From the NCBI GenBank assembly GCA_964434575.1, contig CAYSWB010000015.1, positions 1 through 37,753 on the forward strand: 37,753 nt of DNA, written 5' to 3'. This DNA comes from DAORHV01 sp964434575 (GTDB lineage: Bacteria; Patescibacteriota; Gracilibacteria; Peribacterales; Peribacteraceae). Position numbers and translations under genes: made by a program. The notes under the pieces are model-generated. The model saw only the letters and a list, made by a program, of their open reading frames with translations, had not been told where the DNA came from and did not search any database. This document shows, piece by piece, positions 29,972 through 37,701 of this stretch (positions are counted from its first letter, which is position 1; the number at the start of each line of letters is the position of its first letter).

Positions 29972-30762
29972 CGTGAATACCGACGGAACATCCAGCCGCA
30001 CAGCGGAATGGAGATGACGATGATGGTGGTCCACCAGATGACGGCTGCGATTCCATGATGCCCGATGGGCGTGCCGACCATGAGTCCGCGCAGGGCCTCG
30101 ATGGTGTTCGTCATGGGCTGGTTCTCGGCAAACAAGCGGAGCGGCGTGGGCATGCCGGCGGTCGGCACGAACGCGCTACTGGCGAACGTGAGCGGGAAAA
30201 TGACCATGAAGCTGATCCATTGCACGGCTTCCACGGTGCGGGCCATGAGGCCCACGAACGCGGAAAGCCACGACACGGCGCTGGTGAACAGGAGCAGAAG
30301 ACCGATGGCCATCAGCCACTCCTGGAGTCCGGCGGTGGGCCGGAAGCCGACAAGCAGGCCGACCAGGATGACGACGGCGGTGGAAATGACGTTGCGTGCC
30401 AAGTCGGCGGCCACGTGGCCGATGATCACGGCCGAGTCGGCCATGGGCAACGAGCGGAAGCGGTCCACGATGCCGCGCTTCAAGTCCAACGCGACGTTCA
30501 GGGCGGTGGTGGTGGCGCCGAACGAGGAGGTCTGCACGATGATGCCGGCCATCAGGTAGTTCACGTACGACACGCCGCCGGTGTCGATGGCGCCGCCGAA
30601 CACGTAGCGGAACAGCAACATGAACATGATCGGCTGCAGTGCCAGCGACAGGAGCTGGTCGATATTCTTGAAGATGTGCTTCCAGCTGCGCACGATGAGC
30701 ACCCAGCAGTCGCTGAAGAACCAGTACAGGGCCGAGTGTTTGGCGGGGGTGATGGTCGTCAT
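29968..30762 (-). CDS. ABC-2 type transporter permease (DrrB-like)
   Basis: 264 residues, six hydrophobic segments. The N-terminal amphipathic region WKHIFKNIDQLLSLALQPIM, the cytoplasmic LKRGIVDRFRSLPMADSAVI coupling helix and the AENQPMTNTIEALRGLMVG loop before the last helix are typical of the DrrB/ABC2_membrane family. It is coupled to the ATPase by ATGA (30759-30762). It probably exports a lipid-like or polyketide-like compound or a glycan precursor; the substrate is unknown. Confidence 0.93.
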   Translation of the reverse strand: MTTITPAKHSALYWFFSDCWVLIVRSWKHIFKNIDQLLSLALQPIMFMLLFRYVFGGAIDTGGVSYVNYLMAGIIVQTSSFGATTTALNVALDLKRGIVDRFRSLPMADSAVIIGHVAADLARNVISTAVVILVGLLVGFRPTAGLQEWLMAIGLLLLFTSAVSWLSAFVGLMARTVEAVQWISFMVIFPLTFASSAFVPTAGMPTPLRLFAENQPMTNTIEALRGLMVGTPIGHHGIAAVIWWTTIIVISIPLCGWMFRRYSR

Positions 30763-31718
30763 TTGGCGGTCGCGGGAACGGCCTCTTCCTTCGGGCGGCC
30801 GGTGAGCTTGAGGAACACGTCGTCCAGGGTGGGTTTGTGGAACGACAAGCTTTCGACGTTGATGTCCGCCTTCTCCATCTGGTCGAGGATGCGCCTCATG
30901 TCGCCCACGCTGGACACCGGCACGCTGACCGTGCGGCCGGCTTCGTGCACGGACGCGTCGGTACCCATCACGCCCTTTGCTTTTTGCAGATCGGACTCCT
31001 TCTCCAGCATCAGCTCCAGGCGGTTCTCACCGACCTTGGACTTCAATTCGTCGGCGGTGCCCTGGGCGATGACGCGGCCATGGTCGATGACGGCGATGCG
31101 GTCGGCCAGTTTGTCGGCCTCTTCCAGATACTGCGTGGTGAGGAGGATGGTGGCGCCGTCTTTTTTCAGCTGCGCGATGACGTCCCACATGGCCAGGCGG
31201 CTGCGCGGATCGAGCCCCGTCGTGGGTTCATCCAAAAACAGAATCGGGGGCGCCGCGACCAGGCTGGCGGCCAGGTCCAGGCGGCGGCCCATGCCGCCGG
31301 AGTACGTTTTGGCGGGGCGGCCGGCGGCCTCCAGCAGGTCGAACTGCTCGAGGAGCTGTTGGGCGCGCTTCTTGGCGTCGGCTAGATCCAAGTGGTACAA
31401 CCTGCCCATCATTTCCAGGTTCTCGCGGCCGGTGAGGTACTCGTCGATGGCCGCATATTGCCCGGTGAGCCCGATGGTCGCACGCACCTCGTCGGACTGC
31501 TTCACCACGTCGAACCCGTTCACCAGCACCTCGCCTCCGTCGGGCTTCAGGAGCGTGCTCAAGATGCGCACGGTGGTCGTCTTGCCGGCGCCGTTGGGAC
31601 CCAGCAGCGCGAGCATGGTGCCGCGCGGAACGGCAAGCGAAATGCCTTCCAGTACCTTCAATTTCTTGTAGGACTTGGTGAGGTTGCGGATGACGATGGC
31701 GTCGGAGGACTGGGGCAT
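30759..31718 (-). CDS. ABC transporter ATP-binding protein (DrrA-like)
   Basis: 319 residues from the ATG at 31718. Walker A GPNGAGKTTT, Q-loop GLTGQYAAIDEYLTGRENL, signature TYSGGMGRRLDLAASL, Walker B PILFLDEPTTGLD, H-loop replaced by Gln (LLTTQYLEEAD, as in the DrrA family), and a DrrA-type C-terminal extension of about 90 residues (ending SLSFHKPTLDDVFLKLTG). An in-frame ATG at 31763 would add 15 residues. The shorter start fits the family and has TATCTT 9 nt upstream. It powers the permease encoded directly downstream. Confidence 0.94.
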   Translation of the reverse strand: MPQSSDAIVIRNLTKSYKKLKVLEGISLAVPRGTMLALLGPNGAGKTTTVRILSTLLKPDGGEVLVNGFDVVKQSDEVRATIGLTGQYAAIDEYLTGRENLEMMGRLYHLDLADAKKRAQQLLEQFDLLEAAGRPAKTYSGGMGRRLDLAASLVAAPPILFLDEPTTGLDPRSRLAMWDVIAQLKKDGATILLTTQYLEEADKLADRIAVIDHGRVIAQGTADELKSKVGENRLELMLEKESDLQKAKGVMGTDASVHEAGRTVSVPVSSVGDMRRILDQMEKADINVESLSFHKPTLDDVFLKLTGRPKEEAVPATAK

Positions 31719-31801
31719 GAGACGTGCAAGATACAAGAACTTCTCCTCGCGGGGAATGCTCATTGCTGACGGGCATATACGCGGCTTCTTACGCTTGGGT
31801 A

Positions 31802-31813
31802 TATGCTGCAGAC
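31802..31813 (+). promoter_or_regulatory. -10 element 6 nt before GGQ-protein ATG (leaderless)
   Basis: TATGCT (31802-31807), GCAGAC, ATG at 31814. Confidence 0.6.
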
Positions 31814-32212
31814 ATGCCCTTTCCCGTCGATCTTCCGCCCCCCGTCCTGGCGCTGGCCAGTCAGCTGGGCCTGCGGCCCGAGGACGTGACCGAGCAATTC
31901 GTGCGCGGTTCGGGTGCCGGCGGACAGAAAGTGAACAAGACCTCCAGCACCGTGCTCTTGAAGCACGTGCCGACCGGAACGGAAGTCCGCGTGCAGAAAC
32001 ACCGCGAGCAGAGCAAGAACCGCTTCAGCGCGTGGAAGGCGCTGGTCTACAAACTGGAAGAACGCGTGAAAGGCAGGCAGTCCAAGCGGCAACAGGAAAT
32101 CTTCAAGCTCAAGAAGCAGAAGCAGCGGCGCTCTCGCAAAGCGAAAAACAAGATGCTGCGGGAAAAGCACCACCGCAGCGACATCAAAGCCAACCGCCGG
32201 GCGATGGACTAG
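31814..32212 (+). CDS. GGQ-domain ribosome-rescue factor (release factor-like, C12orf65/ArfB type)
   Basis: 132 residues. It contains only the catalytic domain of class I release factors: VRGSGAGGQKVNKTSSTVLL with the peptidyl-tRNA-hydrolysing GGQ, then KHVPTGTEVRVQKHREQSKN. There is no codon-recognition domain. The last 60 residues form a very basic helix and tail (KLKKQKQRRSRKAKNKM), as in ArfB and C12orf65, where it occupies the empty mRNA channel of stalled ribosomes. The KTSS-x-V-x-LKH-x-PTG wording is closest to C12orf65. Convergent with mltG, overlapping by 4 bases. Confidence 0.9.
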   Translation: MPFPVDLPPPVLALASQLGLRPEDVTEQFVRGSGAGGQKVNKTSSTVLLKHVPTGTEVRVQKHREQSKNRFSAWKALVYKLEERVKGRQSKRQQEIFKLKKQKQRRSRKAKNKMLREKHHRSDIKANRRAMD

Positions 32213-33207
32213 TCGTCCGTGCGCAGGTAATCGTCGATGTTTTCCAGATGCCCCTCGTACGTCACCGAGCAGTGGATGCTGCGGTCCGGAGCGTGCAGGT
32301 AGAACAGGCAGTCGGTTTCTTCGCTGTTCAGCACCGCCTCGATGGCCGTCATGCCGGGGTTGGAGATGGGCTGCGGCGGCAGGCCCTTGTACATGTACGT
32401 ATTGAACGGCGAATCGATCTTCTTGATCGCGACGTCGATGGGCGCCCAGTACCCCTTTCCTTCGTCGCCGCGCATGTATTGCAGCGTGGCGTCCACTTCC
32501 AGCTTCATGCCGATAAGCAGGCGGTTCCACAGGATGCCGGCGATGAGCGGCATGTCGTGCGCGCCGGCCGCCTCGCGCTGGATGATGCTCGCGAGCTTGA
32601 TGGCCGTGTCGTACTTGATGTTCGCCTCGCGCAGTTGTTCCACGTACGGGGCGAAATTGTCATTGAAGCGGTTGATGAACCGCTTGGTCACGGCCTCCAC
32701 GTCCTCATCGGTCGGGATGAGATACGTGTCCGGGAAATAGAACCCGTCTTTCAGTTCGTACGGCGTTTCGATGTCCACCGCCAGGAACGCGTCGCGCTTC
32801 TCTTGGGTCCAGCCTACGTCGCGCGCCAAACGGTCGGCCACCTGCTCTTTGCGGAAGCCCTCCGGGATCACAGTCCATTTGAGCGCGGGCTCGGACGTGA
32901 CGATGCCGGCGATTTCCCACGAGCTCATGCTCGGGTCGATGGAGTAGCCGCCCGGCGCGATACGCCAGTAGCCGCCGCGCAGGAGCATGGCGACGTCGAA
33001 GAACCAGCGGCCTTGCACCGCCGGACTCTTGAGCAGCTTCTCCCGAATCTCCCCCGTTCCCGCCGTGCGCGACGCGGTAAACAGGAGCTTTTCAGACGGC
33101 TTGAATGTGCCGCCGTGCGCGGCGACCGCCAGCAACAGCATCAGCACGGCCACGCCGATCTTCAGGGCCCGGACTGGAACGGGTCGCATGGTTCGGATCA
33201 TCCCCAT
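32209..33207 (-). CDS. mltG: Endolytic murein transglycosylase MltG (YceG-like)
   Basis: 332 residues. One N-terminal membrane helix (about 14-31), a LysM-like subdomain (about 40-110), then the catalytic domain with LASIIQREAAGAHDM (catalytic Glu), LEVDATLQYM, SPFNTYMYKGLPPQPISNPG and LFYLHAPD. It cuts nascent peptidoglycan strands and so sets glycan length, in line with a genuine cell wall. ATGs at 33207, 33201 and 33189 are all in frame; TACAAT at 33236-33231 lies 23 nt before the first. Confidence 0.95.
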   Translation of the reverse strand: MGMIRTMRPVPVRALKIGVAVLMLLLAVAAHGGTFKPSEKLLFTASRTAGTGEIREKLLKSPAVQGRWFFDVAMLLRGGYWRIAPGGYSIDPSMSSWEIAGIVTSEPALKWTVIPEGFRKEQVADRLARDVGWTQEKRDAFLAVDIETPYELKDGFYFPDTYLIPTDEDVEAVTKRFINRFNDNFAPYVEQLREANIKYDTAIKLASIIQREAAGAHDMPLIAGILWNRLLIGMKLEVDATLQYMRGDEGKGYWAPIDVAIKKIDSPFNTYMYKGLPPQPISNPGMTAIEAVLNSEETDCLFYLHAPDRSIHCSVTYEGHLENIDDYLRTDD

Positions 33208-33260
33208 GGATGACGCATACGTCCACCGAAATTGTACGGCTTACCCATCCGGGCGCCGGA

Positions 33261-33908
33261 TCAGCCGTACCACGCGCAGGCATCCGCGAGCGGCTTGCGC
33301 TGGTGCTGGTCGTTGGACTCCTCTTCGCCCGGACGGTATCTGCCGATCATCAGTCCGCCGATCACCATCTCCTGCGGCGGAAGTTTGAGGATGTCATGCG
33401 CGTCCCCGCGCTTCAGCGACACCCAGCAGCTGCCGAGCCCCATGGCGGTGGCGCCCAGGATGACATGCATCATGGCGGCCATGCACGAATACTCGAGCTC
33501 CTTCTCGTTCCACAGCGGCTCGGCGAAATGCTTCGCGGCGGTGCGGTCGCACGTGACGACGAGGAAAACCCCCGCGCCCGTGACGAAGTTGCCGTACAGG
33601 CTGGCCAATTCCAGCTCGCGCCGCAGCGAGCGGTTCATGACGATATGAAAGCGCCAGGGCTGGATGTTCCCCACGCTGGGGGCGATGCGGGCGAGCTCCA
33701 GCAACCGCTTGATTTCATCGCTGTGCACGGGCTGGTCGCTGAAATACCGGATGCTCCGGCGGTTCGCGCACAACGCGCGGAACGCGGCGTAATCCATGGC
33801 GGCGGGCTGTCCGGCGGGGGCGTCGCCCGTCCGTCGGCGGCGCACGGCGGCGGCGAAGTCTCTCGCCAGGCGCGAAAGGGAACGGGGAGGCGCGGAACGT
33901 GCTGTCAT
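33261..33908 (-). CDS. Nitroreductase-family FMN oxidoreductase (BluB-like pattern)
   Basis: 215 residues. The FMN-binding nitroreductase core begins at about residue 38 with YAAFRALCANRRSIRYFSDQ, followed by LLELARIAPSVGNIQPWRFHIV, AAMMHVILGATAMGLGSCWV and the C-terminal VIGGLMIGRYRPGEEE. The first 37 residues are an Arg/Ala-rich extension of unclear role. The start at 33908 overlaps the flavodoxin stop (ATGA at 33905-33908); an internal ATG at 33797 would give only the core. The BluB resemblance (S-x-R-x-F, PS-x-G-x-x-QPW) is general to the family, so the substrate is not assigned. The flavodoxin neighbour suggests an electron donor. Confidence 0.9.
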   Translation of the reverse strand: MTARSAPPRSLSRLARDFAAAVRRRRTGDAPAGQPAAMDYAAFRALCANRRSIRYFSDQPVHSDEIKRLLELARIAPSVGNIQPWRFHIVMNRSLRRELELASLYGNFVTGAGVFLVVTCDRTAAKHFAEPLWNEKELEYSCMAAMMHVILGATAMGLGSCWVSLKRGDAHDILKLPPQEMVIGGLMIGRYRPGEEESNDQHQRKPLADACAWYG

Positions 33909-34393
33909 GGCAGCGTTGGGGAAGGGACGGGAACCGACAGGGCTTTTGCAAGGGCTGCCGACCATTTGGCGATCTTCGCCTCTTGGCCGTACGGCTCGTT
34001 GACCAGGATGAGCGGCGGCAGCAGGAGCTTGGCGCCGGCGTTGCGCTGGAATCGCAGGAAATGTTCGGTGCAACGTGTGGTGAAATAGTACCGCGAATCA
34101 CCCAGGCTGATGAAGCTGACGGGCTTGCCCGCAAGGTCGATATCCGCGGCGCGTTCCATCAGCAGCCTGTGCATGTACATCTGCAGCTGCCCCTCCTTTC
34201 CGCCCGTGTTCCAGGTTCCGGAACACAGCAGCAGCCCGTCGCCTCGGCGGAGGTCTTTGGCGTCCGCCAGCTCGGCGCGTTGCGTCGTCACCCGCAGCGC
34301 GGGCGCCCCGGATTGCAGGAAGGCCCCGAGCGTTTCGACGACGTACTCGGTGTTCCCGCTGGTGCTGGCGTAGATGATATGGAGGGTAGGCAT
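33905..34393 (-). CDS. Flavodoxin-like protein
   Basis: 162 residues. FMN phosphate loop LHIIYASTSGNTEYVVETL at the N-terminus (T-x-T/S-G-N-T), the first isoalloxazine loop LLLCSGTWNTGGKEGQLQMY, and the second SFISLGDSRYYFTTRCTEHF. Length and layout are those of short-chain flavodoxins. It lies between a DUF6448 gene (9-nt gap) and a nitroreductase (coupled), so it may shuttle electrons to the latter. Start ATG at 34393. Confidence 0.92.
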   Translation of the reverse strand: MPTLHIIYASTSGNTEYVVETLGAFLQSGAPALRVTTQRAELADAKDLRRGDGLLLCSGTWNTGGKEGQLQMYMHRLLMERAADIDLAGKPVSFISLGDSRYYFTTRCTEHFLRFQRNAGAKLLLPPLILVNEPYGQEAKIAKWSAALAKALSVPVPSPTLP

Positions 34394-34402
34394 GGCCAAG
34401 GT

Positions 34403-35011
34403 TCAGGTGACGGCGATGAACGGATTCTCGGAGCGATACGCCGGAGGGGTCAGGCGCTCCTTGATGGCGGCGATGGCCTTGCCGATCCGTTCGTGCCTGG
34501 ACGCGAAGCCGTGTTCGGCCAGGTACTCCTCCACGCCGTCGATGAAGTGGATGAGCGCCAGCTTGTTCTGCAGATGGCGGCGTGCTCCGGGAATGTCCCA
34601 GGCTCCCACGTCCGCCGTGGCGCGCGCGGCATCCACGCGCTTGCGCAGCTCACCTTCGATTTCGCGCGTAAAATGCTCGAGCAGCGGCTTGCAATCACCG
34701 GTGGTGATGGCGTGTTCCGCCAGCCTGTCCACGGCGGCGCAGCGCGGATCGTCGGGGTACAGGCCGGTGTATGGCCGCCCTTCGCCGGCGCAATGCAGGC
34801 GCACGACGGTCTCGAAGAACCACTGGTCGGCCATATCCGCGATTTCCTTCTTGCGCATTTCATGCGCGTAGAGCGTGCGGTGAAACGCGTTCACGACGTC
34901 GATTTCCGACTCTGCCGGAACCCACGGCAGCACGAGCTTCACGTCTTTCGCCTCCAACGCGCGGCGGGCGGCTTGGACAACGGGGCCGGTGAGGGTTTCG
35001 CAATGGGACAT
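34403..35011 (-). CDS. DUF6448 family protein
   Basis: 202 residues. The opening HCETLTGPVVQAARRALEAK, then LVLPWVPAESEID, MADQWFFETVVRLHCAGEG and PYTGLYPD are typical of this uncharacterised family of mostly helical proteins. In other bacteria the family often has a signal peptide; here none is present, so the protein is likely cytoplasmic. It is placed directly before flavodoxin and nitroreductase in what looks like one transcript, giving a possible redox link that is not established. Confidence 0.85.
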   Translation of the reverse strand: MSHCETLTGPVVQAARRALEAKDVKLVLPWVPAESEIDVVNAFHRTLYAHEMRKKEIADMADQWFFETVVRLHCAGEGRPYTGLYPDDPRCAAVDRLAEHAITTGDCKPLLEHFTREIEGELRKRVDAARATADVGAWDIPGARRHLQNKLALIHFIDGVEEYLAEHGFASRHERIGKAIAAIKERLTPPAYRSENPFIAVT

Positions 35012-35026
35012 GGGGGCGGTGGGGAA

Positions 35027-35422
35027 TCAGCGGGGCGGTTCGATGTCGTAGATCCAATCGTCTTCGGCAGGCACGTCACCCGCGGGCGGAACGACGTGCT
35101 CGGTCAGCGCGGCTTCGGTGCCCGGCGGCGGGGCGTGCCGGGGCGCGGGGGCCACGGTGTCGGGCGTGCCCGTGCCGCGTGCGTCGCGGACGGGCTCCGC
35201 TTCCTCCGGCTGCACGGGCCGCGGGACCAGGCCGGAAAACTGCGCGCCGGGACGAATGCGCTTCATCGGTGGCGGGAACACACGCGTCACTTTCGGGGTT
35301 TTGCCGGGAACGTGGGCGACGAAATACAGCGGATGCATGGGAACGTGGGGAAGAAGCATCTCCACCATACTCGGCACCACATTATCCGCAAGCTGCTGCG
35401 GAAAACTCCTGTATACGACCAT
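35027..35422 (-). CDS. Pro-rich hypothetical protein
   Basis: 131 residues, no membrane helix. The N-terminal third (MLLPHVPMHPLYFVAHVPGK) may be ordered. The rest is rich in Pro, Arg, Glu and Ala and probably disordered, ending in DDWIYDIEPPR. An alternative ATG at 35368 lies 10 nt after TAATGT and would give 113 residues. It is the first gene of the minus-strand run to 33261, with 15 nt to DUF6448. No family recognised. Confidence 0.6.
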   Translation of the reverse strand: MVVYRSFPQQLADNVVPSMVEMLLPHVPMHPLYFVAHVPGKTPKVTRVFPPPMKRIRPGAQFSGLVPRPVQPEEAEPVRDARGTGTPDTVAPAPRHAPPPGTEAALTEHVVPPAGDVPAEDDWIYDIEPPR

Positions 35423-35433
35423 GCCTCATCTCA

Positions 35434-36303
35434 TCACCGTTTCGGACCTGCCGCAGGCTTGCGGTCGTAGCTCGCGGCGAAGAAATCATCGGGAAGCATC
35501 GCCGCGATCTCCGCCGCCTGCCGCTCCGGCAAGACATCCCGATGGTTGTACTTCCATTCCAGTTCCTTCAAATACATTCCCATGTTGCGGCGGCGGATGC
35601 CGTGGTGGCGGCGGAGCTTCGCCGACATCCACGACCACATCTGCTCGGCGCCGTCGCGGCCGCGCTCGTTGTCCTGAAAACGATGGAACGACCCCCGGCA
35701 GATGAATCCGGCATACCCCGAAAATTTGCGGAGCGCGCCCAGACGGGGTTCGGCCGGCCGGTCGAAACGGAAACTGGCCTCGTCATCGGTCAGCGGCTCG
35801 ATGAACGCGCGGTTCCCTTGCAGGATTTTCACGCCGAATACCGGCGCGTCGCCGGCCGCGTGCCCCTTGCAGCGGAACCGGCCCTTGCAACGTTTGCAGA
35901 ACGCGCTGTCATGCACGCCCCGCGGGCAGCCGCGGACCTCGGTGATCAGCATGATTTTGCCCGGCACCAGCGTCTGGGCGGCGAGCAGCGCGCGGAAGCG
36001 GTCGTACAAAGCGGATACCAGCCGGTAGCGGTGACCGGTGATGTCGGCGGCCTGCTGGGCGGGAAAGTCGAGGCAAAAACAGAGCAGGCAATCGGCGCAC
36101 TGCTTCAGCCGCACGTCGTCGGATTTGCGGTCCGGGGAAAATTTCCGGCCGCACGCGCCGCATTTCCGGCGGCCATCCGAAAGCACGTATAACCGGGTAC
36201 GGACGCGGCAAGCCGGGCACAGGATGTGCCGCGAGCGGTCGCGCCCGTGACGACGCGCCTTTTGCGACAACTGCGCCAATACGGTTTCCGAGCGTATGAG
36301 CAT
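35434..36303 (-). CDS. IS1595-type transposase-like protein, probably inactive or domesticated
   Basis: 289 residues. An N-terminal zinc ribbon (Cys 29, 32, 48, 51; CPACRVRTRLYVL and RKCGACGRKFSP) is followed by a helical linker as in IS1595/ISXO2 transposases and a C-terminal block AEQMWSWMSAKLRRHHGIRR and YLKELEWKYNHRD, which matches the family's third catalytic region (E-x-x-WS-x-x-K, then YL-x-E-x-x-(F/W)-x-(Y/F)-N-x-R). The first acidic motif (normally I-D-E-T/S-Y-x-G) reads ITEVRG, and the TDG-type second motif is replaced by KFSGYAGF, so the DDE triad is not intact. A second Cys cluster, CKRCKGRFRC (136-145), is present. No flanking inverted repeats seen. Confidence 0.8.
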   Translation of the reverse strand: MLIRSETVLAQLSQKARRHGRDRSRHILCPACRVRTRLYVLSDGRRKCGACGRKFSPDRKSDDVRLKQCADCLLCFCLDFPAQQAADITGHRYRLVSALYDRFRALLAAQTLVPGKIMLITEVRGCPRGVHDSAFCKRCKGRFRCKGHAAGDAPVFGVKILQGNRAFIEPLTDDEASFRFDRPAEPRLGALRKFSGYAGFICRGSFHRFQDNERGRDGAEQMWSWMSAKLRRHHGIRRRNMGMYLKELEWKYNHRDVLPERQAAEIAAMLPDDFFAASYDRKPAAGPKR

Positions 36304-36422
36304 GCCTGGGCGGTAATTCTACCATTCTTCGGTCCGGTTCGCTGCCGAGACCGGCAAAAGAAAACATGCTTGCAACCGCCCTGGAACGATGGCGGCCGCT
36401 TTTGCACGCCTGCCGCCAGGAG

Positions 36423-36434
36423 TACCATGTGGTC
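36423..36434 (+). promoter_or_regulatory. -10 element 6 nt before ATG (leaderless)
   Basis: TACCAT (36423-36428), GTGGTC, ATG at 36435. Confidence 0.6.
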
Positions 36435-36857
36435 ATGCCGTCCATTTGGGAAACGCTCACCACCAGGCACACGACCGTCACGCACTACCACGGCGACATC
36501 GTCCGCCGCCTGTTCCTTGCGGCCGGCGCGCTGATGCTGGCGACCACACCTTTCTTCCAGACCCGGCTGCCGGTTTCGGCATACGTGGGCATGGCGGTGG
36601 TGCTGGTGCTGGATATCGCGGCCGCGATGATGAACCCGCTGATGAGACGCCTCGCCTATTTCGAAAGCCTGGCGGCGCTCATCGGCTGCGCCACGTTCGA
36701 GTTCTACGCCATCCGCGATTTCGACGTCTCCGATCCGCTCTTCTGGACGAACCAGGCGCTGGCGCTGCTGTTCTTCTTCGCCCTGTACTACGCGGTGAAG
36801 ACCGCGCGCGCAGCCGCCCTGCACCAGCAGGTGGATACCGAAGCCGCCAAGCGCTGA
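36435..36857 (+). CDS. Small four-helix membrane protein, unknown
   Basis: 140 residues, four hydrophobic segments (about 25-42, 49-66, 76-93, 104-122) with short polar loops and a charged C-terminus (QQVDTEAAKR). No family recognised. The start at 36435 is set by TACCAT at 6 nt; the open frame reaches further upstream. It is followed by a hairpin and T run. Confidence 0.75.
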   Translation: MPSIWETLTTRHTTVTHYHGDIVRRLFLAAGALMLATTPFFQTRLPVSAYVGMAVVLVLDIAAAMMNPLMRRLAYFESLAALIGCATFEFYAIRDFDVSDPLFWTNQALALLFFFALYYAVKTARAAALHQQVDTEAAKR

Positions 36858-36881
36858 CCGCAATTTTTCGATCCTGGACCC

Positions 36882-36906
36882 GGCCGGATTCCGGCTGAAG
36901 TTTTTC
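36882..36906 (+). terminator. Terminator after 36435 gene
   Basis: A GC-rich stem GCCGG/CCGGC (36883-36887 with 36891-36895, extendable by a G-T pair) is followed after 5 nt by TTTTTCTC. Confidence 0.5.
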
Positions 36907-36943
36907 TCAAGGATTTGACTCCATACCGCTGTAGATACCTAAG

Positions 36944-37534
36944 TTAGGTCGCCTCTTTGGCACTCCAGGGGAAATTGAAATCACAGTCACTCTGCTCTCC
37001 TTGCTGTGCTCTTTCTCTCAGTGGGTTTGTGATAGGCAGAGGCTGGGAAGATCTACCAAAAACCGTTTTAAACTTCTTATCACCCTTGCTGCTGCCGTAC
37101 TCAATTATCATTTCATCGTCCAGAAGCCCGACGCATGATTTTTTGATTTGATAATCTCCGTAAGGCATCTCACAGGAAAGATTGATTCTTTGTTGTGGCA
37201 ACAGAAAGCCAGCTTGGCCGCCCAGACATATAACATCACTGCCTGTTAGTGTAAAAAATCCAGCTGTATTACCCACATTAGCAAGCACAATCTGACGAGC
37301 GGTCCTCAGCTCAGCAGCCGTAGTGCCAGATGAATTCAGAACCTCTAAATTTTCAATTCCTATATAAGGTCTATTTTGTATTTCAAATTGTTTCTGGGCT
37401 TCTCTTAATGTTTGCACTGAAAACAAGAGCGTGCCAACTGCAGCTAGTGCCGTTATAGCCTCCCACCTCTTTAAAGAACTAAAATGGCTTAATAGTTTCT
37501 TTGCCCCGCATCTCAAGCAAGGTTCAGTACACAT
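36944..37534 (-). CDS. AT-rich orphan membrane-anchored protein
   Basis: 196 residues, visibly lower in GC than every other gene in the window. The N-terminus has CLRCGAKKL, a possible zinc knuckle, then one hydrophobic helix (about 25-41), a short coiled segment TLREAQKQFEIQNRPYIGIE and a beta-rich domain (IVLANVGNTAGFF, DVICLGG). Helix-plus-EIQNRPY layouts occur in many unannotated anchored proteins. The codon and base use suggest recent acquisition. Start ATG 37534; the usual leaderless spacing is not seen. Confidence 0.7.
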   Translation of the reverse strand: MCTEPCLRCGAKKLLSHFSSLKRWEAITALAAVGTLLFSVQTLREAQKQFEIQNRPYIGIENLEVLNSSGTTAAELRTARQIVLANVGNTAGFFTLTGSDVICLGGQAGFLLPQQRINLSCEMPYGDYQIKKSCVGLLDDEMIIEYGSSKGDKKFKTVFGRSSQPLPITNPLRERAQQGEQSDCDFNFPWSAKEAT

Positions 37535-37701
37535 AATCTATGGCTGGGACTGGTGGATGATTTTCGAAGAATAGCTACTTTCGAACCACGCCATCTTCTT
37601 GGCATTTTTTTAAAAAATCGCGAAGGCAAGCTCCGCTTGCCTGGAGCGAAACCTTTTTAGGGAGAGTCCGCGAGAGGGACGCAGTCCCTTTCGCGAGATG
37701 T
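37535..37701. other. Spacer with hairpins between orphan gene and tRNA
   Basis: Holds an imperfect hairpin at 37669-37695 (12-bp arms, one wobble) next to the tRNA 3' end and a terminator-like hairpin at 37624-37642. No gene seen. Confidence 0.5.
37604..37642 (-). terminator. Rho-independent terminator downstream of tRNA-Gln
   Basis: On the minus strand the 8-bp stem AGGCAAGC/GCTTGCCT (37642-37624, loop GGA) is followed by TCGCGATTTTTT. It lies about 60 bases past the tRNA 3' end. Confidence 0.75.

Noticed and set aside
31719..31763. Longer start for the DrrA-like ATPase
   Set aside because: The extra 15 residues are not typical of the family, and the ATG at 31718 has a TATCTT 9 nt upstream; kept only as an alternative.
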